Shown one piece after another: positions 45,187-54,092 of a DNA stretch of 64,000 bases. Location: the NCBI RefSeq assembly GCF_025629245.1, contig NZ_JANZXN010000017.1, forward strand, positions 62,001 through 126,000. Direction: 5' to 3'. The translations under genes were made by a program, and so were the position numbers. Within the stretch, counting starts at the first letter, position 1. Each line of letters starts with the position of its first letter. This DNA comes from Natronobiforma cellulositropha. Lineage in GTDB: Archaea > Halobacteriota > Halobacteria > Halobacteriales > Natrialbaceae. The notes beneath the pieces were generated by a model. It was not told the DNA's origin, did no database searches, and was given only the letters and a program-made list of their open reading frames with translations.

Positions 45187-46164
45187 ATGCCCGGGAAGGT
45201 ACGCCCCGACGACCTCCTCACACACGTTTTCGGCCGGACTGGCGCGACTGACGAGACGGTCCTGCAAGGTCCGGCGACCGGCGAGGACGCCGCCGCCATC
45301 GACTGGCCCGGCGGGTCGCTCGTCGTCAGCTCCGACCCCATCTCGCTGGCTGCGACCCAGGTCGGCTCCCTCGGCGTTCACGTCGCCTGTAACGACGTCG
45401 CCGCCTCGGGTGCCGACCCGCGCTGGCTCACCGTCGTCCTCTTACTCCCGAGCGGCGGGCCGGAGGGGACACTCGAGACCGTCACCAGGGACCTCGATTC
45501 CGCCGCCCGCGAGGTCGGCGCGACGGTCGTCGGCGGCCACTCCGAGTACGTCGACGCCCTAGAGCGGCCGCTGGTCTCGCTGACCGCGATGGGGGCGACC
45601 GACCGGTTCGTCCCAACCGGCGGGGCAGACCCCGGTGACCGGGTGCTGCTGACGAAGGCCGCGGGACTCGAGGGCAGTGCGATCTTGGCGGCCGACTTCG
45701 GTGACGACCTCGCACTCGACTCCGCACTGCTCGAGCGAGCGAGCGGCTTCTTCGAGGAGATCAGCGTCGTCCCCGACGGCCGCTGCCTCCGCGAGTACGC
45801 GAGCGCGATGCACGACCCGACCGAGGGCGGCCTGCTCGCGGGGCTGTCAGAACTCGCCTCGGCATCGGGCGTCCGTCTCGAGGTCGACCCCGAGGCGGTT
45901 CCCGTCCGCGAGGAGACGCGCGACCTCTGTGCGGCCGCGGGCGTCGACCCCCACCGAATCTTCGGCTCCGGGGCGTTGCTCGCGACCGTCCCCGGAGACG
46001 CGCTCGAGGACGCACTCGAATCCTGTCGCGCGATCGGACTCGAGGTGGCCGACATCGGGTCCGTCACCGACGGCGAGGGCGTCGCGTTCGGCGCGGAGAC
46101 GGTCGACGCGCCGCCCGAGGACGACCTCTACTCGCTCTGGGCGGCCGCCGACGCCGAGGAGTGA
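45187..46164 (+). CDS. AIR synthase (PurM/HypE/ThiL superfamily) related protein
   Basis: A 325-residue protein with the N-terminal ATP-binding half (GEDAAAIDWPGGSLVVSSDP; VHVACNDVAASGADPRWLTV) and the C-terminal half (DPTEGGLLAGLSELA; FGSGALLATV) of the superfamily. The layout resembles HypE-like archaeal proteins, but the C-terminal Cys of true HypE is missing and haloarchaea generally lack NiFe hydrogenases, so hydrogenase maturation is unlikely. The likely reaction is ATP-dependent activation of an unknown substrate. It overlaps the convergent channel gene by 37 bases. Confidence 0.8.
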   Translation: MPGKVRPDDLLTHVFGRTGATDETVLQGPATGEDAAAIDWPGGSLVVSSDPISLAATQVGSLGVHVACNDVAASGADPRWLTVVLLLPSGGPEGTLETVTRDLDSAAREVGATVVGGHSEYVDALERPLVSLTAMGATDRFVPTGGADPGDRVLLTKAAGLEGSAILAADFGDDLALDSALLERASGFFEEISVVPDGRCLREYASAMHDPTEGGLLAGLSELASASGVRLEVDPEAVPVREETRDLCAAAGVDPHRIFGSGALLATVPGDALEDALESCRAIGLEVADIGSVTDGEGVAFGAETVDAPPEDDLYSLWAAADAEE

Positions 46165-47288
46165 CCGTCGTCGCCGTCTCGCGCGCCGGACCTCCCGTCC
46201 GCACCCAGCGTCTCGCCGACGGCCGTCCGAACCAGCAGGCGCTCGGGGTCGACGACGCTGTCCGCACCCGCTCGCTCGAGCGCGTCCTCGCCGCCGGTCG
46301 CGATAGCCACGACGTGTGCGTCGGCGCCCGTAGTCTCGCGAACCGCCCCGAGGGCCCGCTCACACTCGCTCGGGTCCCGCAGCGCGACCAGCACTGCATC
46401 CACGTCGGCGAGTCCCGCACGCTCGAGCGTCCGGTCCGCCGTCAGGTCGCCGTACACCGTGGAGACGGACTCGCCGCCGCCCGCGTCCGTCTCGTCGGGC
46501 ATCACGAGCGTGACCGCCGTTCGCTCCGCCAGGCCGTCGGCGTACGCGCTCGCGAGCGCGCCGTCACCGACGACGGCGACCCGCTCCGGCTCTTCCCGTC
46601 CGTCTCGCGTCACCTCCCGGCCGGTGCGGCCGAAACGCGCCTCGAGTATCGGCCCGAAGAGACTGCCTGCGGCGGCAGCGAGGGTCGCCGGTCCGAGGAC
46701 GACCAGTGAGATGGTGAACAGCCGCGCCCCCTCGGTCGTCGGGTGGACGTCGCCGTAGCCGACCGTGGTCGCGGTGACGAGCGTGAAGTAGAGCGCGTCG
46801 ACGACGGTGTGCAGGTCGTCGAACTGTCCACGCAGGGCGTAGGAGCCAGCGACGCCGTAACAGAGGACGCCGACGATGGCGACGAGCGAGCCGACCTGTG
46901 TGGCCGTCAGCGCGCTCGAGCGGGTGAAGCGCTGGCTCGTGAAGACGAGGACGACGAAGCCGCCGAGCGAGACGACGATCAGCGGGATCGACAGCGGCCG
47001 GTACTGCGCGACGCCGTGCGCACCGGAGACGAAGACCAGCACTGCGGCGGAGACGTAGGCGAGGCGGTAGCCCCGGCGCATCCCCCAGGCACTGACGAGT
47101 AGCGCGAAGCCGACGACGGTACCGCTGAACTCCGCGACCGACTGGAGGTCACCGAGCGCGCCGCCTGCACCAACCGACGGTTCGGTGACGATCGAGACCA
47201 CGCCGGTCGCGATCGAGACCAGCGCGACGGCGACGACCACCCAGACGACGGCCCGACCGCTCGGCCGGTGCCAGCGACGGTTTGGCAT
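46128..47288 (-). CDS. Potassium channel with TrkA-N (RCK) domain
   Basis: A 386-residue protein with about six hydrophobic segments in the first 210 residues. The K+ selectivity filter TVGYGD is in TATTVGYGDVHPTT. A cytoplasmic Rossmann RCK/TrkA-N domain follows from about 235 (RVAVVGDGALASAYADGLAE) and binds a nucleotide or ligand to gate the channel. The C-terminal tail (GADGRSGARDGDDGHSSAS) is disordered. A usual GxGxxG dinucleotide motif reads GDGALAS, slightly altered. Its 3' end overlaps the convergent AIR-synthase-family gene by 37 bases. Confidence 0.88.
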   Translation of the reverse strand: MPNRRWHRPSGRAVVWVVVAVALVSIATGVVSIVTEPSVGAGGALGDLQSVAEFSGTVVGFALLVSAWGMRRGYRLAYVSAAVLVFVSGAHGVAQYRPLSIPLIVVSLGGFVVLVFTSQRFTRSSALTATQVGSLVAIVGVLCYGVAGSYALRGQFDDLHTVVDALYFTLVTATTVGYGDVHPTTEGARLFTISLVVLGPATLAAAAGSLFGPILEARFGRTGREVTRDGREEPERVAVVGDGALASAYADGLAERTAVTLVMPDETDAGGGESVSTVYGDLTADRTLERAGLADVDAVLVALRDPSECERALGAVRETTGADAHVVAIATGGEDALERAGADSVVDPERLLVRTAVGETLGADGRSGARDGDDGHSSASAAAQSE

Positions 47289-47373
47289 ACCCGAGCCACC
47301 ACGCCGACGGGAATAAAACCGGAATCTCAGACGCCGCGCGTGAGAGTGGCGTTCTCGGCGGCTGTGCGTTCCC

Positions 47374-48222
47374 CTACTGGGCTCTGAGTCCGCGCTCGAG
47401 CGGGCCGACCTCGACGCGTCCGACGGCGAGCGGTACGAGCAGGAGTCCGAGGATGAGTCCGGCGTACAGCACGAGGAGCGCGGGGGTGAACGCCGCCTCG
47501 ACCGCCGACTCGAGTGCGGTCACCCCGACGATGAACCCGACGCCGACGACGGCGAGGACGGCTCCCTCGAGACGCGAGCGCAGCGCGGGGAGCGACTCGA
47601 GTCTGAGCGAGCCGAGGATGCCGCCGACGGCTCCGCCCAGGCCGAACAGCGCGTCCTGGGTCACACCGGTGATGGCGAGCAGTGCCAGGGCGATCACGAG
47701 CGCGAGCGCGAAGCCGCGGACGGGGTCGCCGTCGGTGAGTCGCCCCATCGCGAACAGGAAGGCGACGCCGAGGGCCGCGCCGACGACCACGTCGCCGAGG
47801 TGGTGCATGCCGAGGACGACCCGCGAGAGCGAGACGAGGACAACGAGCGTGGCGACGACAGCCAGCGCGAGTCGGCGCCGAGCCACTTCGAAGACCGAGT
47901 AGAGACCGCCGTAGACGACGACGGCGGCGAAGGCGTGGCCGCTCGGAAAGCCGTAGGCGTCGCCGTCGACGGCGATCAGGTGGACCGCTTCGGGCGGGCG
48001 TGGCATACCGAGCAGCGTCTTGACGACGAGGATGAAGACGTAGCCGGCGAAGGCGTAGCTGACGATTAGGGCGGTCTCGCGTCGGCGCGTCAGCCAGAAC
48101 AGCAGGGCGAGAATGAACATCAGTACCGTCGAACTCCCGAGGTCGGTGACGACCACTGCGAGGTCGACGTACTCGACCGGGAAGGCGTCTCTCAGGGCGT
48201 CGCTTTCGTCGACGAGTCGCAT
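47374..48222 (-). CDS. PAP2-family membrane phosphatase
   Basis: A 282-residue protein with about eight membrane helices. All three PAP2 signatures are present: KTLLGMPRP (KX6RP), PSGHAF (PSGH), and SRVVLGMHHLGDVV (SRX5HX3D). Such enzymes dephosphorylate lipid or prenyl phosphates at the membrane surface. The C-terminal 120 residues add further helices not needed for catalysis. The gene is on the same strand as the K+ channel gene, 85 bases before it. Substrate not assignable. Confidence 0.9.
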   Translation of the reverse strand: MRLVDESDALRDAFPVEYVDLAVVVTDLGSSTVLMFILALLFWLTRRRETALIVSYAFAGYVFILVVKTLLGMPRPPEAVHLIAVDGDAYGFPSGHAFAAVVVYGGLYSVFEVARRRLALAVVATLVVLVSLSRVVLGMHHLGDVVVGAALGVAFLFAMGRLTDGDPVRGFALALVIALALLAITGVTQDALFGLGGAVGGILGSLRLESLPALRSRLEGAVLAVVGVGFIVGVTALESAVEAAFTPALLVLYAGLILGLLLVPLAVGRVEVGPLERGLRAQ

Positions 48223-48262
48223 ACGACCTGCACCTCGAACGTCCGAAACGAATAGCTACCGA

Positions 48263-50971
48263 TCAGCGGCGTGCCCACTCGAGCATCCGCGCGTAGACCG
48301 GATCCGACTCGAGCGCCCGCGCGTCGCCGACGAGCACGAGCGCGCGTTTCGGCCGGGTGAGCGCGACGTTGATCCGCCGGTAGTCCTCGAAGATCGGTCC
48401 CTCGAGATCGCCGGTGGCGACGAACGAGACGACGATCACCTCCTGGCTCGAGCCCTGGAAACGGTCGACGGTGTCGACGGCAACGCCCTCGACGTGGCTC
48501 GAGATTTCGGCGACCTGGGCGCGAAACGGGGCGATGACGCCGACCTGCTCGCGCTCGAGACCGGCCGCCTCGTAGGTCTCGACGAGGTCGGCGATCGCGG
48601 CCGCCTCCTCGCTGTCGGTGTGGCGGCTCTCGTCGCCGGCCACGTCGAGGAAGGTGACGGGGTCGCGCAGGTGTTCGGGCAGGGTCTCGAGCGAGACGCC
48701 GGGGAGGTCCGCGAGCGAGCGGCCGGCGACCTCGGGCGTGGCGGGTCTGAGCGCGCCGTCGTAGAACTCGCGGGAGGCGAACGCCTGGATGCGCTGGTTC
48801 ATGCGGTACTGGCGGTCGAGCATGACGCCCGCGTCGGGGTAGCGCTCGACTAACCGCTCGAACAGCGACGCGGAGAGGTCGGTGTCGGCTCTGACGACCG
48901 GCGGTAGCTGCTGGTGGTCGCCGACGAGGACGAACCGCGAGGCGAGGTTGATCGCAGCGTAGGTGCCCGGTTCGGTCAGCTGGGCGGCCTCGTCGACGAG
49001 CGCCACGTCGAACGCCTGCTCGGCCATCACGCGCGAGCCACACGAGGCGGTCGTCGCCGCGACGACCTGTGCCTGCTGTAGCTCCCGGACGCGTGCTTCC
49101 GGATCGCCCGAGCGCTCGAGGCGGTAGGCCTGCATGTCTGCTCTGACACCGTTCTCGCTGCCGACGCGGACGAACTCGGAGACGCCCTGCTCGAGCAGCG
49201 CCTCGAGGATATTGTCGACCGCGCGGTTCGTGAACGCCGAGAGCAGGACGCGCTCGCCACGGTCGACCATCGCGCGGACCGCGCGGGCGATGGTGTAGGT
49301 CTTGCCCGTGCCCGGCGGGCCGTGGATGAGCGCGCAGTCGCGCGCGCCGACGGCCTTCCGGACCGCCTCGTCCTGGGCGGCGTTGTTCTCGACGAACGTC
49401 TCCTCGAGCGGCTCGAACTCGGGGTCGGCTCGCCCGAAGAGGACGTCCTTGCGGCGTGCGTCGCCTTTCAACAGCGCGTCGTGGAGCGCGACGAGCAGCC
49501 GACTGATCGTCAGCGCCGAGGGGTAGATATCGAGACGGGTCACCTCGACGGGTTCGTCGGCCGTCAGGACGACCTCCTCGTCGAGGCGCTCGATCCGCGC
49601 CAGTTCCGCCTCGCCCCGGACCGGGTGGCCGTCGCTCGCGAGCACCAGGTCGCCCTCACGAAGCTTCGAGGTGGCTGGCTCGCGCTGGTGCGCGCGCAAC
49701 TCCCAGCGTCCGCCCTCGAGTTCGCGTTTCTCGAGGAACTCGAGGTCGATCAGCGCGCGGTCGTCGTCGGCGCGCTCCTCGGCGGTCTGCTCCCAGAGCT
49801 TGGTGTACTCGCGGTGGACCTCGCGGCGTTCGGCTTCGATCGCCTCGTAGAAGCGCTCGAAGTGGGCGCGTTCCTCCTCGGGAATCGCCTCGCCGATGGT
49901 GCCGGCTTTCGACTCCTGGCCGAGGCGGCCGGAGACGACCATGCAGGTGTCGCGCTCGAAACAGTACTCGCACTTGGCGTTGCCCTCCTCGCCGGTCGGC
50001 ACCAGCCCCGTCGACTCCATCGCCGCGACCTCGTTTCGCATCCGGAGGACGTACTTCAGCAGGCCGTCGCCCATCGAGAAGTCCTTCGCGGGCGTGAGGT
50101 CGCCGGTCTCCTCGCTGCGCTCGAGCGCCGAGTTCTTCGTATACAACAGGGTGCCGGTGTCGACCGACTCGCCGCGTTCCTCGAGCAAGAGCGCGTAGAG
50201 CGCCGCCTGCACCTTGTCCTTGAACCGCGGCTCCTTGCGCAGGTTCTTCCCCGTCTTGAGTTCGACCGGCGCGCCCCGGCGGATGGCGTCGGCCCGCCCC
50301 CTGAGACCGTAGGTCTCGCTGATGAGCAACTGTTCGGAGCGCCAGCTGTCCGCCTCGGTGAGCCGACCCTGCTCGAGCCAGCCTTCGATCGCGGCGGCGT
50401 TCTTGCGCACGTCCTCGGCGACGGTCTCGGGCGACTCGCCGAGGACGCCGAGTTCGAGGCCGCGCCCGTCGATCCGGTCGGCGATCGACGCCTCGAGCGC
50501 TCGGCCGCGCAGTAAGTCGCCGAAGACCTCGTGGACGAGCGTCCCCTTCACGACGGGGTAGTTGAGCGGGACGCCCGAGAGCTTGTTCAGGTAGTAGAGC
50601 CGCGGACACTCGACCCAGGTCCGGACGTCGGTGACGGTGACGAGGACGTCCGGTTCGACCACCACGTAGGAGTCGCCGGTCGTCGAGTACTGACGCTCGC
50701 CGCGAAACTCCCGCTCTTCGGCGTTCGTGACCAGGACGTCCATGCCGGACTCGAGCAGGCGCGCCGACTCCGTCCACTTCCCCCAGAGGGTGAGGGTGGT
50801 GGGTTCCGGGCCGTCCTCGTTCACGCCGCTCGAGCCGTCGGTGACCGTCGTCTCGGCGTCCGAATCGACGCGCCCCACCAGTACCGGGACCTCCGCGAGG
50901 TCGCTCTCGCCGTAACTCGTCGTCACCGAGCGTATCGTCACGTCGCCAGTGACGGTTCCGCGCACGTTCAC
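48263..50971 (-). CDS. Dna2-like Fe-S nuclease / superfamily 1 helicase
   Basis: A 902-residue protein. The N-terminal part may hold an OB-like fold. A Cas4/RecB-type nuclease domain is framed by the four cysteines of a Dna2-like 4Fe-4S cluster: one in ECPRLYYLNK (about 120) and three in CEYCFERDTC (about 340). The helicase follows with Walker A GPPGTGKTYT (about 550), DEAAQ (about 660), GDHQQLPP and VDTVDRFQGSSQEV near 850. Dna2 processes Okazaki flaps and resects double-strand ends. A GTG at 50971 is used as start because upstream in-frame residues are Cys/Trp/Arg-rich and unlike the family. Confidence 0.88.
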   Translation of the reverse strand: MNVRGTVTGDVTIRSVTTSYGESDLAEVPVLVGRVDSDAETTVTDGSSGVNEDGPEPTTLTLWGKWTESARLLESGMDVLVTNAEEREFRGERQYSTTGDSYVVVEPDVLVTVTDVRTWVECPRLYYLNKLSGVPLNYPVVKGTLVHEVFGDLLRGRALEASIADRIDGRGLELGVLGESPETVAEDVRKNAAAIEGWLEQGRLTEADSWRSEQLLISETYGLRGRADAIRRGAPVELKTGKNLRKEPRFKDKVQAALYALLLEERGESVDTGTLLYTKNSALERSEETGDLTPAKDFSMGDGLLKYVLRMRNEVAAMESTGLVPTGEEGNAKCEYCFERDTCMVVSGRLGQESKAGTIGEAIPEEERAHFERFYEAIEAERREVHREYTKLWEQTAEERADDDRALIDLEFLEKRELEGGRWELRAHQREPATSKLREGDLVLASDGHPVRGEAELARIERLDEEVVLTADEPVEVTRLDIYPSALTISRLLVALHDALLKGDARRKDVLFGRADPEFEPLEETFVENNAAQDEAVRKAVGARDCALIHGPPGTGKTYTIARAVRAMVDRGERVLLSAFTNRAVDNILEALLEQGVSEFVRVGSENGVRADMQAYRLERSGDPEARVRELQQAQVVAATTASCGSRVMAEQAFDVALVDEAAQLTEPGTYAAINLASRFVLVGDHQQLPPVVRADTDLSASLFERLVERYPDAGVMLDRQYRMNQRIQAFASREFYDGALRPATPEVAGRSLADLPGVSLETLPEHLRDPVTFLDVAGDESRHTDSEEAAAIADLVETYEAAGLEREQVGVIAPFRAQVAEISSHVEGVAVDTVDRFQGSSQEVIVVSFVATGDLEGPIFEDYRRINVALTRPKRALVLVGDARALESDPVYARMLEWARR

Positions 50972-51143
50972 GCTCGTGGCTGAGGGACCGAGAGCGCAAA
51001 AGCGCTCGCACATCCAGCGCCCCACTCGCTCGCGAGCGGCGTGGATCCAACGACGGATTACCTCCCTCCCGCCCGGCCGCTCGTGGCTGGAACGGTCGGC
51101 GTCGTTTTTGTGTGACTCGAGCGCAGTACGGATTCACTACACT

Positions 51144-51719
51144 ATGAGCCCCGCAGACCGCGGTGACGACGGTACCGACCGGACCGGGAGCGACTCGAGT
51201 GGCGACGCGGGTGGGGAGCGACGTGCCGACACCGAGACCAGCACCGGGGCGAGCGAGGAGCGCCGGGACCGCTCCGGTGTGAGTAGCGACCCGGCCGACG
51301 GGCGCGACCCGCGCGACGAACCCGAGCGGGTCGCCAACGAGGAGCGCCGCCGGAACATCGCCTTCGTGAGCGCGCTGACCGCCGTCGTCGGTGCCTGGGT
51401 CGTCGCCTCCGTCTTCCTCTACGACGTGGCTGGCTCGATCCTCCTCAACAACGTCCTCGTCGGCGCGCTCGTCGTCTTCGCAGCCAGCTACAACTACTAC
51501 CGCCAGTACAGCGGCCGTCCGACGAGCGTCGGCGTCTCGACGCTCGTCGCGCTGCTCGGCATCTGGCTCATCGTCGCTGCGGTTCTCTTCGAGTTACTCG
51601 GCGGCCATCTCTGGAACACGGCGATTTCGGGCCTGCTCATCGCGGTGCTGGCCGGCTACAACGCCTACGAGATGCGCGAGGCGCGCGCGGTGGCTGGCAC
51701 TCCGGACTCTTCGGAGTGA
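51144..51719 (+). CDS. SPW-repeat-type membrane protein with disordered acidic N-terminus
   Basis: A 191-residue protein. The first 70 residues are disordered, rich in Asp, Arg, Ser and Gly. Four membrane segments follow, arranged as two similar halves (ALTAVVGAWVVASVFLYDVA and TLVALLGIWLIVAAVLFELL), each followed by a polar NxxxxxxLVxxxxxYN element, which resembles the SPW repeat family. No enzymatic motif. The ATG was chosen because upstream in-frame sequence is Arg/Ser-rich and not protein-like. It is divergent from the Dna2-like gene and convergent with the next small gene, 4 bases away. Confidence 0.7.
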   Translation: MSPADRGDDGTDRTGSDSSGDAGGERRADTETSTGASEERRDRSGVSSDPADGRDPRDEPERVANEERRRNIAFVSALTAVVGAWVVASVFLYDVAGSILLNNVLVGALVVFAASYNYYRQYSGRPTSVGVSTLVALLGIWLIVAAVLFELLGGHLWNTAISGLLIAVLAGYNAYEMREARAVAGTPDSSE

Positions 51720-51723
51720 CTGC

Positions 51724-51993
51724 TCACACCGTCTCTTCGAGTCCGACCTCCCGCTCGAGGGTCGCCTCGAGTCTGGCCAGTCGGTGCTCGGCGGCGTGGT
51801 GGCGCGTGGCGACGACGGCGAAGCCGATCATCGCGACGGCGAAGCCGACGGCGATCAGCGGCGAGACGCCGTTGAGGTAGCCGTTGAGCAACTGGCCGAC
51901 TGCGAGCGCGAGCGGGCCGACCGTCAGGAGGGCGCTCTTCGCGGGTGTTTCGCGGAACAGTTCGAGGAGTGTAGGGGTCTGTCGGGTAGCCAT
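51724..51993 (-). CDS. Small two-span membrane protein
   Basis: An 89-residue protein with two predicted membrane helices (residues 20-38 and 44-63: LLTVGPLALAVGQLLNGYLN and LIAVGFAVAMIGFAVVATRH) and a C-terminal amphipathic helix that could form a coiled coil (AEHRLARLEATLEREVGLEE). It has a normal halophilic composition and an ATG start. It ends 4 bases from the convergent SPW-type gene. No family recognised; function unknown. Confidence 0.65.
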   Translation of the reverse strand: MATRQTPTLLELFRETPAKSALLTVGPLALAVGQLLNGYLNGVSPLIAVGFAVAMIGFAVVATRHHAAEHRLARLEATLEREVGLEETV

Positions 51994-52109
51994 TGATACG
52001 AGACGAACCGCGTCTGTCTGGTGCTGACGGGGGACCCCACGTAGCCCTTTTGGTTCGCCACCTGTGTGGGACCGATACGTTCTTTCTCGCTGGCTCGTAA
52101 TCTACGACC

Positions 52110-52667
52110 ATGCGGATTCGTGAGTGGCGTGACGTACTCGAGGACGTCGCCGAGCGGTCGGTCGACCCCGAGGACTGGCGCGCAGTCGCTGGCAACCGCT
52201 CCGGCGGGGTGGGAGAGGACCTCTATCTCGCACACCCACGTGCGGGCGTCTTCTTCCTGAAGACGTACGCGAAGAACCCATACCAGGTCCGGGGCGTCGG
52301 CGCGAAGGTCGCCCGGAGCCTCGACGACGAGATCGGTTCGTACTTACCGGGACGCGAACGGGGCGCGAGCGCCCGCTTCGCCATCCGCTCGCCCCCGGAG
52401 GACGAAGACCACGCCGAATCACAGGCGAGCAAACTCGAGGAGGTCGTGAAGGCCCACGCCGACGCCCCGACGACGCCGAGTGATATGTTCGACGACGTGA
52501 TGGAGGTCCTCGAGAGCCCCGCGTTCGGGCCGATGGCCTACGACGGCTACGGCCGCCCCGACGAACTCGACGGTCTCGCCGACGAGTTCGACGAGGCCGA
52601 ACAACTCCTCTCGGCCGAACTCGACGACCTCATCGAGACCGACGAAGTCGGCCGTGGCTTCATGTGA
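52110..52667 (+). CDS. Conserved haloarchaeal protein, function unknown
   Basis: A 185-residue acidic, soluble protein starting MRIREWRDVLEDVAERSVDPEDW. The middle part (GGVGEDLYLAHPRAGVFFLK) looks like a compact alpha/beta domain, and the C-terminal third (DMFDDVMEVLESPAFGPMAY) is helical and strongly acidic. No cysteines, catalytic motifs or membrane segments. The start follows an AT-rich element (TTCTTTCTCG) about 28 bases upstream. I do not recognise a named family, but length, codon usage and isolated transcription support a real gene. Confidence 0.72.
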   Translation: MRIREWRDVLEDVAERSVDPEDWRAVAGNRSGGVGEDLYLAHPRAGVFFLKTYAKNPYQVRGVGAKVARSLDDEIGSYLPGRERGASARFAIRSPPEDEDHAESQASKLEEVVKAHADAPTTPSDMFDDVMEVLESPAFGPMAYDGYGRPDELDGLADEFDEAEQLLSAELDDLIETDEVGRGFM

Positions 52668-52738
52668 TGGCGGACACTCCTCTCCGTGAGTGCACGCCGC
52701 TTCGGTGTGCCTTTACTCCCCGCGCTCCCAGCACAGCT

Positions 52739-52879
52739 ATGCACGTCGAGGGGGCGGGATTCGGCCGACGGCCGGTCGAAGCCGTCGGAGCGGACGAGAT
52801 AGTCGGGTGTGCGCGCTCGAGCGAGCGCGCACGTCCCGAACCGAGACGGAACGGGTCTCGCGGAGCCGTGGTCGGATGA
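52739..52879 (+). CDS. Possible 46-residue leader ORF, overlapping the next gene
   Basis: An ATG at 52739 opens a 46-codon frame whose stop overlaps the next ATG (ATGA). CTTTACT at about 52711-52717 sits at the leaderless promoter distance for this ATG. The predicted peptide is Arg/Gly-rich, unusual for a halophile. It is therefore either a translated leader coupling translation of the membrane protein or simply its untranslated 5' region. Confidence 0.35.
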   Translation: MHVEGAGFGRRPVEAVGADEIVGCARSSERARPEPRRNGSRGAVVG

Positions 52880-53079
52880 GCGACTCGAGACGAACGTCCG
52901 TGCGAACGGCGAGCGGGATGCGCCGTCTCCAGGTCGGCTTCCTCCTGTTGGTCGCCGCCTCTGGTGGGCTGGTCTCGCTCTACGCCGACGCCTCACTCGG
53001 CGTCGTCGCCGCTGGCACGCTCGGTGGACTCTTCACCGGCGCCTGCTTGCTGTGGTATCTCCGGTGGGTGACGAGGTAG
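52876..53079 (+). CDS. Small two-span membrane protein
   Basis: A 67-residue protein starting MSDSRRTSVRTASGMRRLQV, with a basic N-terminus and two membrane helices (about 19-35 and 42-62, LLLVAASGGLVSLYADASLG and VVAAGTLGGLFTGACLLWYL). The start overlaps the stop of the upstream 46-codon frame. An alternative ATG 42 bases downstream would give MRRLQVGF. It is convergent with the zincin gene. No family recognised. Confidence 0.55.
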   Translation: MSDSRRTSVRTASGMRRLQVGFLLLVAASGGLVSLYADASLGVVAAGTLGGLFTGACLLWYLRWVTR

Positions 53080-53097
53080 GCCCGCCCGCGCGACCGG

Positions 53098-54054
53098 TCA
53101 GGGGTCGATCCGCTGGAGCCAGGTCCCCGGCGCGTCGAGTTCCTCGTGTGTCGGGAGGTTCTCCGGGCGCTCCCAGACGGCGGTCGCCGCCTCGAGACCG
53201 CGGACGGCGGTGACGTGTTCGAAGAACGCCTTCCCGCGCTCGTACTGGCGGCGCTTGAGCCCGAGACCGAGCAGGCGTCGGAACAGTTTCTCGAGCGGGT
53301 TGCGCCCCTGTCTGCGCGCGTCGAGTTTCCGTCGGAGGTCCTCGTACTCGTCGTCGAAGGCGTGATCCATCAGCAGTTCCGCGTAGCCCTCGACGACGGT
53401 CATCGCGGCGTCGAGGTCCCTGAAGGCGTCCGTGTCGAACGAGCCAGCCGAGAGCGTCTCGATGCCCGCCTCCATGCGGGTCTCGAGGTGCGTCGACAGC
53501 CACGGCGCGGCGGCGAACTCGGCGGCGTGGGTCACTTCGTGGAACGCGATCCAGCGGCGAAAGCGGTCGGCGTCGACGTCGAGTGCGTCGGCGGCGTTCA
53601 AGATGTTCGGGCGGACGAAGTAGAGGGCGTGGTCTTCCGTCGGTGTGTCCGCGAGCAAGAGCGGGTCGTACTGGCCGAGGACGTTCCGTCCGAGGAAGGC
53701 GAGGAGGACGCTCATCGTCCCGGTGTTGACCGTGCGTGCGACGCCGGGGAGCATCCCTGCCTGGGACTCGATCGGCGCCATCACCCGCTCGAAGGTCTCG
53801 ACGTTCGCGTCGATCCAGTGGTGACGGTTCTGGATCTCGATCGTCCCCGGAAGCTCGAACGAGAACCCCGCGACCGCGCCGACGCCGTCTCGAGCGTCTT
53901 TGACGTCGCGTGCGTAGGCCTCTTGCTCGCCCGGTTCGAGCGTGATCGACCCGGAATCGGTCGAGGCTTTCGCGGCTTCGGTGGCGGCCTGCCAGTCGAT
54001 GGCGTGGTCGCCAGACGCCCCGGCAACGGCCCGGGCGCTACGGTAGAGATTCAC
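53098..54054 (-). CDS. Zincin-like metalloprotease, DUF2342 family
   Basis: A 318-residue protein. The zinc motif HEVTH (AFHEVTHAAEFAAAPW) is near residue 170, with VVEGYAELLMDHAF near 235 providing the likely third ligand. These features match the DUF2342 zinc-dependent metalloprotease family, often annotated with coenzyme F420 metabolism because of genomic association; its substrate is unknown. It is soluble, with no signal peptide. I prefer the GTG at 54054 (MNLYRSARAV) to the upstream TTG at 54081, because TTG starts are rare and the family begins near this point. Confidence 0.82.
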   Translation of the reverse strand: MNLYRSARAVAGASGDHAIDWQAATEAAKASTDSGSITLEPGEQEAYARDVKDARDGVGAVAGFSFELPGTIEIQNRHHWIDANVETFERVMAPIESQAGMLPGVARTVNTGTMSVLLAFLGRNVLGQYDPLLLADTPTEDHALYFVRPNILNAADALDVDADRFRRWIAFHEVTHAAEFAAAPWLSTHLETRMEAGIETLSAGSFDTDAFRDLDAAMTVVEGYAELLMDHAFDDEYEDLRRKLDARRQGRNPLEKLFRRLLGLGLKRRQYERGKAFFEHVTAVRGLEAATAVWERPENLPTHEELDAPGTWLQRIDP

Positions 54055-54092
54055 GCGGGTGAGTACGGGAAGGTGGGCCAAAAGCGTTCGGC

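Noticed and set aside
45187-46164. Hydrogenase maturation factor HypE
   Set aside because: The C-terminal Cys of HypE is missing, no other hyp genes are nearby, and haloarchaea generally lack NiFe hydrogenases.
53098-54081. TTG start at 54081 for the zincin
   Set aside because: A GTG nine codons downstream gives a better family start; TTG is rare in haloarchaea. The longer form is not excluded.
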